Both the position numbers and the translations under genes were made by a program. A DNA stretch of 64,000 nucleotides from NCBI RefSeq assembly GCF_025567125.1, contig NZ_JAOQJI010000020.1, forward strand, positions 1 through 64,000, read 5' to 3'. Positions 22,961 to 33,482 of this stretch are shown here, piece after piece. The stretch's first letter is position 1. Every line of letters begins with the position of its first letter. This DNA comes from Phocaeicola fibrisolvens (lineage in GTDB: Bacteria; Bacteroidota; Bacteroidia; Bacteroidales; Bacteroidaceae). The notes below the pieces were generated by a model, which ran no database searches, was not told the origin of the DNA, and saw only the letters and a list, made by a program, of their open reading frames with translations.

Positions 22961-25195
22961 TTATTTACCTCCTGCCGGAAGATTTTTCAGGAAATAGTCC
23001 GTCATCGATTTCCGCAGGTGATAGGTAGTGCCTTCCCGCTCATTGATGGCATGCGAGCGCATCGGATAGGACAGCTGATAGAACACCTTGCCGTGTTTCA
23101 CTAGCTCGTTGACCAGCATCTCGCAATTCTGATAGTGCACGTTGTCATCACCGGTACCGTGAATGAGGAGCAGGTTCCCTTTCAAGCCTTCCACATAGGA
23201 GATGGGCGAACCTTTGCGATAGCCTTCCGGATTGGCCTGCGGCGTGTTCATGTAGCGTTCCTGGTAAATGGTGTCGTACAACCGCTGGTCGGCTACGAAC
23301 GCAATGGCAATACCCGTGCGGAACACATCCGGATAACGGAACATGCAGTTGAGGGTCTGACTTCCTCCCCCACTCCAGCCTGTAATGCCGATGCGGGAAG
23401 TATCGATGAACGGATACTGACGGGCCAAATCGAGGATTCCCTGTGCCTGGTCTTGCGAAGCAAAAGTACCGACCTCGCCATAAATACATTTACGCCATTC
23501 CCTTCCGCGAGGGGCAGCAGCTCCCCGATTATCAATACTGATGACGATGTAACCCTGGTTGGCCAGGAACTGGTGCCACATATCACCTCCCTGCCATACG
23601 TCCTGCACCGTAGAGCTGGCCGGCTCCCCATACACGTCAATAATGACCGGATATTTCTTTGCTGGATCAAAATCTACCGGTTTAATCATAAAGGCATCCA
23701 ATACCAAGTCGCCGGAATGTGTCTTGACAAATTCCTTCGGACGTAACTTCAACTGCTGATACTGGGCCAGTGCTTTCTCATTGTCTTCAATGACCGACAA
23801 GGTCTTGTGCGACGGCAAGGCCACCATCTCTATTCGCGGAGGAGTAACGGCATTGCTAAAGGTGTGCACGGCGTACTTCCCATCCGGAGAGATGTCATAT
23901 TTATGCTGCCCTTGTTCCTTCAATGGAGAAAGGCGCTTCACTTCTCCCTTGCCGAACAAGCTAGCCGAATACAGATAACGCTGGGTATAATTGTCCGGTG
24001 AGGCTATGAAATACACCAGCCCTTTCTTCAGGTCCATGCCCACCTGCTCAATCAAATCATAATTGCCTTTCGTGATGAGCTGGATATCTTTTCCATCGCG
24101 GCTCACCCGATAAAGATGCCGCCATCCGTCCCGTTCGCTCTGCCAGGTAAAATACGTATTGTGCTTCAGCCAGGTCACCTGGTCGTTGGTTTCCACCCAA
24201 GCTGCATCCATTTCTGTCAGGATATTTTTGGGTGCACCACCTCCGATGGAAGCAATCCATACCTTGTTCGTATTCTGTGGACGATTCATCTGCTGGATAA
24301 ACAAGTCGTTGCTTTCGGGAATAAACTCCATCCGCATAATGTAATTCTGACGGGGGTCACCGGGCAAATCAATCCAAGTGGTCTCACCTCCGGTAGCTGC
24401 CACATAACCCACCTTCACGGCTGAATTGGTGGTTCCGGCCTTTGGATAGGGGAAGCGGATGATTTTCGGGTACAGGGAATCCACATTGTTAATGATATCA
24501 AACCAGCCGGTGCCTTCCGTATCGCTCTGCCAATAGGCAATGTACTTGCCGTCAGGGCTCCAGCGGAAACCGTCCCGACAGAAAAATTCCTCTTCATACA
24601 CCCAGTCAAAAGTTCCATTCACAATCGTACTGCTTCCGTCGTGTGTCAGCTGGGTGATTTTCCCGTCGGACACATTCTCCACATAAATATTGTTCCCGCT
24701 CACGTAGGCCACCCGCGTCCCATCGGGCGAGAACTTGGCAAACATCAGACTGCTTTCCGGAAGATCTTTTCCCAACTGTTGCAACTGTCCTGTTTGCATA
24801 TTGAGCACCCAGTAGTCCCCCCGAGTATCGTAACGCCATACTCGCTTGGTATTTGTATAAACCAAGACCTGCTTGCGTGAGGCATCAAAACTGAAACTTC
24901 TGACCGACAGAGTATCAGAAGTACCTGGCTTTACAAACGAAGCTGCAGGTATCAGCACTTCACGTTTATCCTTCTTGGCTGCATCATACGACACGATGTC
25001 ATATCCTCCCGCCGGGTTCTTTTCTTTTTTCGAGTACTTGCTTCCATCCGAAAGCCAGTTTACCCGGCTCTCTCCTTTTGTAATTACCAAACCTCCATTC
25101 ACCACCTCCTCCAAAGTAGGGATATGCTGTGCATACGCTGGAAGGAAAGCCAAACAGCAAGATACCAAAATCGCCTTTCTAATGTTCATTTGCAT
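22961..25195 (-). CDS. Dipeptidyl-peptidase IV (S9 family)
   Basis: A 744-aa secreted or periplasmic serine peptidase that releases Xaa-Pro type dipeptides. A signal peptide (AILVSCCLAFLPAYAQ) precedes an eight-bladed beta-propeller (about 40-480, including YEEEFFCRDGFRWSPDGKYI with the Glu pair that binds the substrate amino terminus). The C-terminal hydrolase has GITGWSGGGSQTLN (catalytic Ser), HGTGDDNVH (Asp) and PMRSHAINE (His). Start 25195 gives the signal peptide; an in-frame start at 25279 would add 28 residues without function. Confidence 0.93.
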   Translation of the reverse strand: MQMNIRKAILVSCCLAFLPAYAQHIPTLEEVVNGGLVITKGESRVNWLSDGSKYSKKEKNPAGGYDIVSYDAAKKDKREVLIPAASFVKPGTSDTLSVRSFSFDASRKQVLVYTNTKRVWRYDTRGDYWVLNMQTGQLQQLGKDLPESSLMFAKFSPDGTRVAYVSGNNIYVENVSDGKITQLTHDGSSTIVNGTFDWVYEEEFFCRDGFRWSPDGKYIAYWQSDTEGTGWFDIINNVDSLYPKIIRFPYPKAGTTNSAVKVGYVAATGGETTWIDLPGDPRQNYIMRMEFIPESNDLFIQQMNRPQNTNKVWIASIGGGAPKNILTEMDAAWVETNDQVTWLKHNTYFTWQSERDGWRHLYRVSRDGKDIQLITKGNYDLIEQVGMDLKKGLVYFIASPDNYTQRYLYSASLFGKGEVKRLSPLKEQGQHKYDISPDGKYAVHTFSNAVTPPRIEMVALPSHKTLSVIEDNEKALAQYQQLKLRPKEFVKTHSGDLVLDAFMIKPVDFDPAKKYPVIIDVYGEPASSTVQDVWQGGDMWHQFLANQGYIVISIDNRGAAAPRGREWRKCIYGEVGTFASQDQAQGILDLARQYPFIDTSRIGITGWSGGGSQTLNCMFRYPDVFRTGIAIAFVADQRLYDTIYQERYMNTPQANPEGYRKGSPISYVEGLKGNLLLIHGTGDDNVHYQNCEMLVNELVKHGKVFYQLSYPMRSHAINEREGTTYHLRKSMTDYFLKNLPAGGK

Positions 25196-25279
25196 ACTAA
25201 TTTTATTGTTTAGAAGAAAAATTTCTAATTTTTCGATAAAAGTACAACATTTTACAATAAGCACGAAAGAATAAGGCAA

Positions 25280-25577
25280 TCGAGTAGAGGCTGTCTAAAA
25301 AAATTTTAAACTGGAAGCTATCTCAAATTGGACTGATGTTTTCTGCATTCTATCCAACTGTCAGTACTATCATTGAATTAGTTGGTTCAGTCCTTCATGG
25401 AGCATTCTATATGCTTTATCTGAAATTTCTGTTCGTCGGACCAGAAATCTGTCGACAGCTTCCTTCAGATTCCACCTTACGATGGACATAGCTCTTCACT
25501 GTATAGCTCTCGCTATTAAGGTTCATTGAAAACTTACATCCGTTATTAAGACTCATGCCGAGCGCACCTAAAAAAAA
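25280..25577. other. Gene-free region, possible mobile-element or RNA remnant
   Basis: No convincing coding frame. GAGGCTGTCTAAAAA near 25308 resembles the end sequence of some Bacteroidales insertion sequences. The segment 25430-25560 (containing GTCGACAGCTTCCTTCAGAT) reminds me of a non-coding sequence seen repeatedly in Bacteroides genomes, but I cannot name it or prove this. Confidence 0.3.
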
Positions 25578-25607
25578 CCCGTCAAAGACCACCAGGTCAA
25601 TGACGGG
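25578..25607 (-). terminator. Terminator of the nine-gene SusC/SusD operon
   Basis: CCCGTCA-AA-GACC-ACCA-GGTC-AA-TGACGGG forms a two-part stem, and the minus-strand RNA ends in a run of eight U. It begins 7 bp after the last gene. The strongest terminator in the window. Confidence 0.9.
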
Positions 25608-25613
25608 CATCAA

Positions 25614-26084
25614 TTATCTCAAGCTCCGGCTTCCATTCAAAATGTCGTCCGGTATTTCTGCACAACGTGTATACACAGACACATCCTCACTGTTATCCTT
25701 CATGGTCCATTTCATTGTTTCATCGGTCATTTCTGAAACAATATACTCATTCCACAAATCATGAGAATAATCATATTCCCCCGTAAGAATATATCCCAGT
25801 TCCTCGTCCTCTTCAATTTCAAAACTACCAGTAGATTTATGAGAATACATACTTCCCATATTGTCATACATTTCAAAAGTATGTTCTTTTCTATTGAACG
25901 TAATATATACATACTGACCTTCCTGTAATGGAGTTCCATTTAATTCAGTCAACATCCAGGTTCCGTTCAACGTGGCATAATTCACTTCCTGATACACCAC
26001 CGGAGCCTCATCGTCTTTGCTACAAGATGCAACCATTGTCAACAACGAAAGGCACATCATCAGTCTGAATATGAATCTTATCAT
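25614..26084 (-). CDS. Lipocalin-like lipoprotein
   Basis: A 156-aa protein with a lipobox Cys at about 21 (LLTMVASC). The mature domain is all-beta, starting LNGTWMLTELNGTPLQEGQY and resembling lipocalin-like/DUF5004 lipoproteins of Bacteroidales. The ligand is unknown. Last gene of the operon, 23 bp after the DUF1573 gene. Confidence 0.7.
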   Translation of the reverse strand: MIRFIFRLMMCLSLLTMVASCSKDDEAPVVYQEVNYATLNGTWMLTELNGTPLQEGQYVYITFNRKEHTFEMYDNMGSMYSHKSTGSFEIEEDEELGYILTGEYDYSHDLWNEYIVSEMTDETMKWTMKDNSEDVSVYTRCAEIPDDILNGSRSLR

Positions 26085-26107
26085 ATCTATCTTGTTTAAA
26101 AAGTTAT

Positions 26108-26902
26108 TTATTTTATTTCTACATTAATTTTTATTGTCCGGTCAGACGGACGAGCAGAGATTCCATCAAGCAGCACATTAAACTGTTTTTTTCCTTTAGC
26201 TCCAGGAATCTTTCCACCATCCAGTTCAAGAATCAGATAACCCTCCTGCCCCGGTTCCAAGACCTCAGGCTCCGTACTCAGACGAATAAACTCAGGCAAA
26301 AATCCCTTCACAGCACCAATCCGCAACACCTCGTTTCCCGCATTCGCACAAGCAATTTTCTCCACTCGATGCATGCCTGTACTCACGGCCCCAAAACTTA
26401 CCGTCTTGGTACGTATCCTCAAATTTCCCATTGCATATTTATAGTCCTTCCACAAAGCACTCGAGGGAGTTACTTTGCCTACAATACTCAATGCGGCAAC
26501 AGGTTGTTTTTCAGAGATGTCGGTATAGACAAAGGCTTTCGTAAAGAGCTTTCCCGGTTGTCCGAAAGGATTATAAGTCACACTGACAACCGCTTTATCA
26601 CCTGGATTCATCACTGCATGATCGATATGAGCATCCGTACATCCGCAAGTAGTAGAAATTCTTGTCACGACTATTCTTTTCTTACTCACATTCGTACAGG
26701 TAAAAGTGTATACCTGAGGTTTATCATCCTCCGACAAGACTCCCGCATTTATCTCAATAGGCTCAAAGCGCAACAAAGCTTGTGCATTTTCCACCAATAC
26801 GGGGTTGAACACAGATTCAAGCTCCTGCTGAGTAAATACTTTCTGTGCCGATAAGCACGACACAGAAAGCCACATTGACATCAAGATAATTACAGTTTTC
26901 AT
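26108..26902 (-). CDS. DUF1573 protein with two ASH-like beta domains
   Basis: A 264-aa exported protein (signal peptide about 1-19). DUF1573 is seen in ISTTCGCTDAHIDHAVMNPG (about 82-101) with NPFGQPG and FVYTDIS following. A second similar domain covers about 145-260. The pair TTCGCT is the conserved DUF1573 cysteine motif. Function unknown. No lipobox, so probably periplasmic. Confidence 0.82.
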   Translation of the reverse strand: MKTVIILMSMWLSVSCLSAQKVFTQQELESVFNPVLVENAQALLRFEPIEINAGVLSEDDKPQVYTFTCTNVSKKRIVVTRISTTCGCTDAHIDHAVMNPGDKAVVSVTYNPFGQPGKLFTKAFVYTDISEKQPVAALSIVGKVTPSSALWKDYKYAMGNLRIRTKTVSFGAVSTGMHRVEKIACANAGNEVLRIGAVKGFLPEFIRLSTEPEVLEPGQEGYLILELDGGKIPGAKGKKQFNVLLDGISARPSDRTIKINVEIK

Positions 26903-26920
26903 AAAAATTCCGTACCTAAA

Positions 26921-29002
26921 TTACATCCATCCGTTTCCAGTAGTCTTACGTACAGTAATGACAAATTCCTGCGTATTTCCGTCACTGCTAGTCACCGAGG
27001 CCTTGGTCATTCCCACCTTGGTTCCCTTTACCGTCAGTTTATTGTCTTTCAAAGAAACGGCAGCCACATTGCTGTCCACCACATTGAAGTCAGTAGCAGT
27101 CACATTATCGGCATAAATTTTGCTCAAGTCTACCACTTTCGTTCCATCAAGAGCTACATAGACGTTAGGTACACGCATCGGCTGAGCATCATAGTCACTT
27201 CCTTCAATATTGCTCAATACCATATTGGCGTCGATCAAGCCTCCAATCTTGCCTCGATAATTCGACAGATTCAATGACATGTGTGGAGCCGCATCCTTGT
27301 ATGTAGCCCATCCATACCAATATGATTTTTCCCCACTCAGTTTATCATCTGAGAAAGGACGGACAGAATGGAGCAGTAATTTCTGGAAATCTTCTGCACG
27401 ATAATGTTTACGCAACTTAGCTGCATACGACAAGCCCAATGCAGCCACACCAGAAACATGAGGACATGCCATAGAGGTTCCTTCCATATAGCCATATCCA
27501 CTCTGGTTCATCGTCGGGTCTCCCCCTTCAATGGCAGCCGTCGGCATTGTAGACAAAATAAGTCCTGCATCCTCTGTCTTCGTACCTTCTCCGTCGCCAC
27601 CTGGAGCTGTAATCATATTCTCACTACCGCTCGGTGTGCTGTAGTTTGAATAAGGGGCCGGAGTTCCATCCGGACCTACGGAAGCAACACAAATAAAGTC
27701 TTTATACGCACCCGGATAGGCAGCCATCGGCGCATACTCATTTCCTGCGGCAAAAATAATCAGTCCGCCTTCCATCACCCCGTTTGGATCACCAGCATTA
27801 TGAAGGAAGTATTCCATGACTTCTTTCTCCAACACACAATTCTCAGACCATTCTTCATCCGACAAATAACCTGGCGTATAATTGTTGATATTGGCTCGTC
27901 CGGAGTTATATCCCCAACTACACTGAAGAATTACAGCCCCATTGTCTGCAGCATATTTTATGGCTTTTGCCTCCTGCAAGAAAGTAGAACCGCTGTTTCC
28001 TGCAAAAATCTGCAAAGACATGATCTTTACACCAGAATCGGGTGTTCCATCTCCACCGGCAATGCCGGATACACCGGTCCCATTGTTGTTCACGGCAGCA
28101 ATGGTTCCTGCCACATGCGTGCCATGTCCAAGGTCATTGATATCTGAATAAGTAATCAGGCCACAATCGGTCACGAAGTTATATCCATAGCGGTCGCCTG
28201 CATAACCATTACCGTCATTGTCTGTGGTTCCTCCCAGTTCTTCCGCCGAGTTCGTCCACATGTTACCTTTCAAGTCTTCATGGTTATACATGACTCCTTC
28301 ATCCATTACAGCCACAATGACCGACGGATCTCCTTTACATTTCTTCCATGCTTCCTTGCAATTCACATCGTATCCGGCAATCGCCTGCACAGGAGAATCC
28401 TTTCCATCCAAAATCGTTCCGTCATTGATGTAGCTCCATTGCTTACTCAAATCCGGGTCATTGAATGGAAGTTCTGTGACACCGTCTGCTGTCAATGCCA
28501 CCGGATTCACCCCTTTGGCTTTCCGGTCTGTTTTATAAGCCCGCTTGATTTCGTGATTATACTCTACTGTGGCTACTTCGGCCAGTTTTGACATGTCTTG
28601 TGCTACCTTCTGCACATCCATGTTCTTATCAAACTTCACCAGATACCACAAATGCAATCCACATTTCCGTGTACGTTCCTCGTTACGCTTGTCCACCGGG
28701 AAAACCCGTTGAAACTCGTATGCTCCTGCAATGTCCAGAATTTCATCGACCGAAGGAATGGAAGAGCGTGACATTTTTCCACTTCTACTTAACGCATTAG
28801 CCTGATCCAATACCTCTTCGACTTCCGGCTTGAACTTGATAAACAATTCTCCACTTACCGCATCGTCGGGGATATTGACTATGGTTGCACTTCCATTGTC
28901 TCCTCCATTCGATTCGGAAACCAAAGTTTCCGAATCGCTACAAGAGAATAAGACTGACGCACATAATAGCGCTGATAATATGTATTTCTTTTTCATTTTC
29001 AA
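26921..29002 (-). CDS. Subtilisin-like (S8) lipoprotein protease
   Basis: A 693-aa protease. The signal peptide ends LFSC (lipid Cys about 21), so it is probably membrane-anchored. A propeptide-like part covers about 50-160. The catalytic triad is Asp234 (VAVMDEGV), His293 (GHGTHVAGT) and Ser510 (GTSMACPHVSG). The C-terminus (about 620-690) is a Big2-like beta domain (NVAAVSLKDNKLTVKGTKVG). It is the only recognised degradative enzyme in the operon and suggests that the SusCD pair imports peptides. Confidence 0.92.
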   Translation of the reverse strand: MKMKKKYILSALLCASVLFSCSDSETLVSESNGGDNGSATIVNIPDDAVSGELFIKFKPEVEEVLDQANALSRSGKMSRSSIPSVDEILDIAGAYEFQRVFPVDKRNEERTRKCGLHLWYLVKFDKNMDVQKVAQDMSKLAEVATVEYNHEIKRAYKTDRKAKGVNPVALTADGVTELPFNDPDLSKQWSYINDGTILDGKDSPVQAIAGYDVNCKEAWKKCKGDPSVIVAVMDEGVMYNHEDLKGNMWTNSAEELGGTTDNDGNGYAGDRYGYNFVTDCGLITYSDINDLGHGTHVAGTIAAVNNNGTGVSGIAGGDGTPDSGVKIMSLQIFAGNSGSTFLQEAKAIKYAADNGAVILQCSWGYNSGRANINNYTPGYLSDEEWSENCVLEKEVMEYFLHNAGDPNGVMEGGLIIFAAGNEYAPMAAYPGAYKDFICVASVGPDGTPAPYSNYSTPSGSENMITAPGGDGEGTKTEDAGLILSTMPTAAIEGGDPTMNQSGYGYMEGTSMACPHVSGVAALGLSYAAKLRKHYRAEDFQKLLLHSVRPFSDDKLSGEKSYWYGWATYKDAAPHMSLNLSNYRGKIGGLIDANMVLSNIEGSDYDAQPMRVPNVYVALDGTKVVDLSKIYADNVTATDFNVVDSNVAAVSLKDNKLTVKGTKVGMTKASVTSSDGNTQEFVITVRKTTGNGWM

Positions 29003-29030
29003 TGTTACGTTAAATCAAACAAAACCTTTC

Positions 29031-30812
29031 TCATTCGGTCGCACCGCTATCCTCGTAATCAGGTTTCCTGCCTGGATAAACCTCATAATAGCTGCCTTCT
29101 GTGTATCCCGTATTGGAATAATTGCTAAGGCTGGTCGGTTCATTGCTAAATCCTACCTTATCTCCATTGGAATTGATGGCACTCAATTCTTGCTGGAAGA
29201 TCATGGAATATGGATTCCAGTATGCCAGATACGGATGATACAATAACCATTTAGGCAGCTTTCCAGTCAAGAAGCTCAGATTTAATGACAGAGATTTCAT
29301 TTTTGGCCATACCATTGGAGCACCCCCATTTGCCAGCAGGTATTTTTTAGCATCTTCCAGCTTGATTGTATCTCCAAATGTCTGAGAAATATAGTCCCAA
29401 GTATAAACCTTGTCGGCGCCAACAATATTTCTGACTTCTTCGTCAGAAGGCAGTTCACCCTGAAGCAGGCTCATGGTCAATGACAATTCTTCCAAAGTAT
29501 CCCATTGAAGCAGGTTCTTGAAGAAAGTACGGTTCGTCTTGGCAGGGAGTGATTCAAAACCTTCTCCAAAACCAGTGTACCATCTGAAACCGATAGTATC
29601 ATTATCTTCCACCTGACTCAAGTCTTTTGTGGTATCATAACGATTAATTTTATTCAGACGCAAAACCTTCAGTTTCGGGAAGTTCGCTTTGTTGATGACT
29701 TCCAGCCCATCTTCAAAGTTATTGCTACTCAAATCAAGCAACTCCAAATTCTTTCCTAAATCCTTAAAGTTATCAGGCAATGCAGTTAATCCGTATGCAC
29801 TAATTGTCAGTTCTTTCAGATTATTGTACTGAGCTAACTCACAGATTTCCGGTCCCAGTTTGATGCTCTTGATAAACGTATTGGCATTACCGGTAAAGGT
29901 AATAGACCGGGCAGTTTTCAAATATCTCACCTGATAAGGCAATGATTCGTATATCTCAAACAAACGGAATGTAACCGATTTCACGCGTCCGATCATATTC
30001 TTGCTTACTCCGTCGGTTGCTTTCCAAAGTTCCACACCATCCCAATACATCATATTTTCTCCGTCATTCCATCCCAGCATTCCATTCATGCTTTTGTAGA
30101 TAGACAACAGAGCCAGTGAGTCTCCCGCACGGTCATCTGTAATCTTCGGAGCCGACTTCTGCCGTACCTGAAGCACTACAGGCTCTCCTTCTGCAGGAGT
30201 TATCGTAATCTGTGCTGTCCGTTCTGCTTCCGATACATTGATATCCCATTCAAACCGCTGAGTAAATGTACGCGGACGATCGCCATAATCATAGGCAGGA
30301 ACTTTATCCTTATATCTCAGCCAATTCCCTTCAGAGGTCACGCTCACAGAAAAATTGGTATTTGCCGTCATCTGAAGATCATAATAACGCTTTCCGTATT
30401 CTGCTGAGTTTTCAATGACAATCTCCTGGTCTGCATTCTCCACAAACACACCTTTGGCATAACCTGCCTGCACCACCTTCAAGATTTTAGGTGCAGCCAG
30501 CCCTTGTGCCATAAACTGAATCTCAGCATTTCTGAAATCGGCAACGACTGATGAATCTACTTGAATCTCACAACTTGCAGCCCCTACTCCACTAGAAGGA
30601 ACTACCCGTACCCATGTAGCGTCGGTTGTAGTCTGCCATTTCACATTTCCACCTACATTTACAATCTCTATTCCGCCATTCTCACCAACGGCGATTTCCT
30701 CTTTATCCAATGAAAATTCAGATGTGATTTCGTCATCCTCCTTACATGAATAAAAACAGAGAGTGAGTACAGAAAATAATCCTGTTACAAAATATTTGAT
30801 ATTATTTTTCAT
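29031..30812 (-). CDS. BACON-domain and leucine-rich-repeat lipoprotein
   Basis: A 593-aa surface-type lipoprotein (lipobox LCFYSC, Cys about 23). A BACON-like domain (about 35-115) has WQTTTDATWVRVVPSSG, and a second BACON-like copy follows (about 125-222). The rest holds leucine-rich repeats such as NLKELTISAYGLTALPDNFK and LELLDLSSNNFEDG. These modules usually bind proteins or glycans. Pairs with the larger LRR protein upstream. Confidence 0.82.
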   Translation of the reverse strand: MKNNIKYFVTGLFSVLTLCFYSCKEDDEITSEFSLDKEEIAVGENGGIEIVNVGGNVKWQTTTDATWVRVVPSSGVGAASCEIQVDSSVVADFRNAEIQFMAQGLAAPKILKVVQAGYAKGVFVENADQEIVIENSAEYGKRYYDLQMTANTNFSVSVTSEGNWLRYKDKVPAYDYGDRPRTFTQRFEWDINVSEAERTAQITITPAEGEPVVLQVRQKSAPKITDDRAGDSLALLSIYKSMNGMLGWNDGENMMYWDGVELWKATDGVSKNMIGRVKSVTFRLFEIYESLPYQVRYLKTARSITFTGNANTFIKSIKLGPEICELAQYNNLKELTISAYGLTALPDNFKDLGKNLELLDLSSNNFEDGLEVINKANFPKLKVLRLNKINRYDTTKDLSQVEDNDTIGFRWYTGFGEGFESLPAKTNRTFFKNLLQWDTLEELSLTMSLLQGELPSDEEVRNIVGADKVYTWDYISQTFGDTIKLEDAKKYLLANGGAPMVWPKMKSLSLNLSFLTGKLPKWLLYHPYLAYWNPYSMIFQQELSAINSNGDKVGFSNEPTSLSNYSNTGYTEGSYYEVYPGRKPDYEDSGATE

Positions 30813-30838
30813 TTTAGCTCTTTTTATCTAGTTGTTCA

Positions 30839-33481
30839 TCACTCCAAATCCAAGGCATCACAACCACGGATATCTTGAGTCGGATCATAAATTAGAGTAT
30901 ACATACCGGCCTTTATATACGCACAAACATCTGAAACATCCAATATCAAGTTCGGATTGTCACTCACATCAAGAGTATAAATCAAATAAGATATCGTTTC
31001 CGTATCAGGCACTTTTCCAATATTATTTCCACCCAAGAACAAAGCTCTCAAACCAATGTGCTGGTAGATACCTTCCGGCCATTCTTCGTAAACTCTGTTG
31101 CCCGCATCATCCCGCTGATTACGCAATGAAAGTACGGTCAGATAAGAAATGTTGGCAGCCCCCCAAGGGAAAGTAGTCAAACGGTTTCCACTAAGATCCA
31201 ATCCATACAAATAAGGCAAGGTGTGCCCGTCAAAATCGTCCGGAAGCTTGCTCAAACGATTATAAGTCAAATCAAGCGTAGTCAACAGATAAGTCTTTGA
31301 ACCTGTCAGGTCTCCCTTATTGAACTCAGAAATCTGATTGGCACTCAAGTTAAGCACTGTAAGCGGAGAACCTGTCTTAAACAACTGCTTAGGGAATTTT
31401 TTAAGTTTATTTCCAGCCAAAGAAAGTTCACCGGCATTGATTCCGCTAAAACCTTCAAGACCAGCATCGTCAATTTCATTATAAGAAAAATCGACAGAGG
31501 CCATGGTATAGATGGATTTCACATCAAAAATATCAGGCAATTGAGTCAACTTATTGTGAGAGAATGACAATGATTCCACATCATCCATCCCACAGAAAAT
31601 CCCATTCTGACTTTCAATGGTCTCAATTTCATTGTAATCAAAAGCAGCCTGCACCAGGTTTACATTCGCCCCAAAGGCAGGAACCTTTTTCAACTTGTTG
31701 TTCACAATGTCAATCTTACCCAATTTTACCATGTTGGACACTTCTTTCGGCAACTCAGAAATATTGTTGTATCCCAAATAAAGAATCTGAACCTTCTCTT
31801 TTGACTTTCCTGTAACCAGTTCTTTCAGTCCCTTATTGAATTCGTCAGAAGACAACTGCTTGTTCATCGCCATATTCAACTGAACCAATTCCGGAAGCTG
31901 AGCTATCACGGAAGGGAAGGTCTTCATTTTCGGGCAATTATAAATTTCCAGGTCGGTAAGAGCTGTCAAACCGGCAAAACCCGGTTCTTCCTCCTCATTT
32001 CCTACCGTAGCTTCCGGCAAAGCTGTGATAGGTGCATTGGCTACATAGAAGATTTCCAGCTTTTTCAATTTTCCGATGGCTGGATGAATGCCTGTAATGC
32101 CATTGGTCAAATCACCCCAAGACACATCTTTCGTCGTGATTCCTTTACGTGTCGTCTTACGTTTGTAGTCCCCTTTTATTTCCATACCCAACTGCAAAGG
32201 AGAAGACAAATCTTCCCGTATGTCGTGAGCTACAAAATGATCCATATAGTCATTACGTATCGCCTTCAAATCGTTGGCTGTCAACTGTCCCTTCAAACTG
32301 GTCAGAGGGTCTTTGTTGTCAAAACCAAGCAAATCATTATGCGTACCCAAAGCCAGAGTATTCAGTTCGCTTAACTGGCCAATTTCAGCAGGCACCATAC
32401 CTACTGCACCAAAATCACCGATAGACAATGAGGTTACACGGCCGTTGGCATCAAGCACAACGCCCGGCTGATCGCCCCACATATCAATATCCTTGTCGTC
32501 AAAACTCCAGTTTACACCTGCAGGGTAAGTTTGTCCACGGTAATACCAGTTTTCACCTCCCATCTTTTCCCAAATGGCTTTCAAGGCAACATAGTCCTTG
32601 ATATTGGGTGCCGATTCAATCAGTGTGACCGGCACATCCGCATTGGTCTGCGAATTGTCTGTCACCGTAAAAACAGATTCTTTCAACACCTCGTCATTGA
32701 AATACTGCAAAATGTCACTACCCTTATAGGCCGTATACGACATTACCTGGTAAGTACCTGCTTCAATCGTGACAAGAGAATCAATCTTACCCACTGAAGT
32801 ACGATATCCGGTCCCACTACCATCGAAATCTTCTTCATACGTTACCTTCAATGATTTAAATTCCTGTTCGATTTTGGTATCAACATTCTTTACCCGGATA
32901 TCTACCTTGTCAATACTACTGAAGGGATAAGCTTTTTCCGCATCATCCACACCTCGGCTAAGAATATTCTTTACCAACTGGAATTTGACTCTACCTCTGC
33001 TGATAGCATCTACCAGCAAGTCTTGTACTACCAGTCCTCCACCTGTAACACAGAACGTAGCCTTTTCGGCAGGCAAACCCACGTAGATTTCCTTTTCGGC
33101 TCTGTTATACAAATAAAATCCTACAAGCGTATATTCACCTTCCTGCAATTCCAACTTGTCACTGCGCATACCATATTCCGCGTTTTCCGCATCGTATGCA
33201 TGCAAAGCCATTGTCTGAGAAAACTCAAAATCATTGCTTCTCAACACCACTTTCACTTTGGCTGCTTCATAAAGAGAATCGAGCACATTGGCGTTCGCAC
33301 GCGAAGCTACATTTTTTGCATAAGATGCACTTTTGTACACCTTAAACTGTACATAACCGCTACCGGCTGGCAACTCGTCATTTTCATCCTTACATCCAGA
33401 TGAAAAGCACAAGAGCGACAAGAGTATCAGGTTGATACAGATAAAACTTATATTTCGTAATTTTTTCATCATAACATGCAT
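30839..33481 (-). CDS. Large leucine-rich-repeat lipoprotein with DUF4458-like N-terminus
   Basis: An 880-aa lipoprotein (lipobox Cys at about 30, CFSSGC). Residues about 40-290 form two similar beta domains (VQFKVYKSASYAKNV; GRVKFQLVKNI), like DUF4458. From about 330 on are leucine-rich repeats of about 22-25 aa: LGKIDIVNNKLKKVPAFG, VESLSFSHNKLTQLPDIF, LTVLNLSANQISEF, LTTLDLTYNRLSKLP. Likely surface-exposed binding protein. Start lies 1 nt past the upstream stop, so the two are coupled. Confidence 0.85.
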   Translation of the reverse strand: MHVMMKKLRNISFICINLILLSLLCFSSGCKDENDELPAGSGYVQFKVYKSASYAKNVASRANANVLDSLYEAAKVKVVLRSNDFEFSQTMALHAYDAENAEYGMRSDKLELQEGEYTLVGFYLYNRAEKEIYVGLPAEKATFCVTGGGLVVQDLLVDAISRGRVKFQLVKNILSRGVDDAEKAYPFSSIDKVDIRVKNVDTKIEQEFKSLKVTYEEDFDGSGTGYRTSVGKIDSLVTIEAGTYQVMSYTAYKGSDILQYFNDEVLKESVFTVTDNSQTNADVPVTLIESAPNIKDYVALKAIWEKMGGENWYYRGQTYPAGVNWSFDDKDIDMWGDQPGVVLDANGRVTSLSIGDFGAVGMVPAEIGQLSELNTLALGTHNDLLGFDNKDPLTSLKGQLTANDLKAIRNDYMDHFVAHDIREDLSSPLQLGMEIKGDYKRKTTRKGITTKDVSWGDLTNGITGIHPAIGKLKKLEIFYVANAPITALPEATVGNEEEEPGFAGLTALTDLEIYNCPKMKTFPSVIAQLPELVQLNMAMNKQLSSDEFNKGLKELVTGKSKEKVQILYLGYNNISELPKEVSNMVKLGKIDIVNNKLKKVPAFGANVNLVQAAFDYNEIETIESQNGIFCGMDDVESLSFSHNKLTQLPDIFDVKSIYTMASVDFSYNEIDDAGLEGFSGINAGELSLAGNKLKKFPKQLFKTGSPLTVLNLSANQISEFNKGDLTGSKTYLLTTLDLTYNRLSKLPDDFDGHTLPYLYGLDLSGNRLTTFPWGAANISYLTVLSLRNQRDDAGNRVYEEWPEGIYQHIGLRALFLGGNNIGKVPDTETISYLIYTLDVSDNPNLILDVSDVCAYIKAGMYTLIYDPTQDIRGCDALDLE

Positions 33482-33482
33482 T

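Noticed and set aside
25555..25764. Plus-strand small protein gene
   Set aside because: It crosses the operon terminator and the lipoprotein gene on the other strand, and has no protein-like features.
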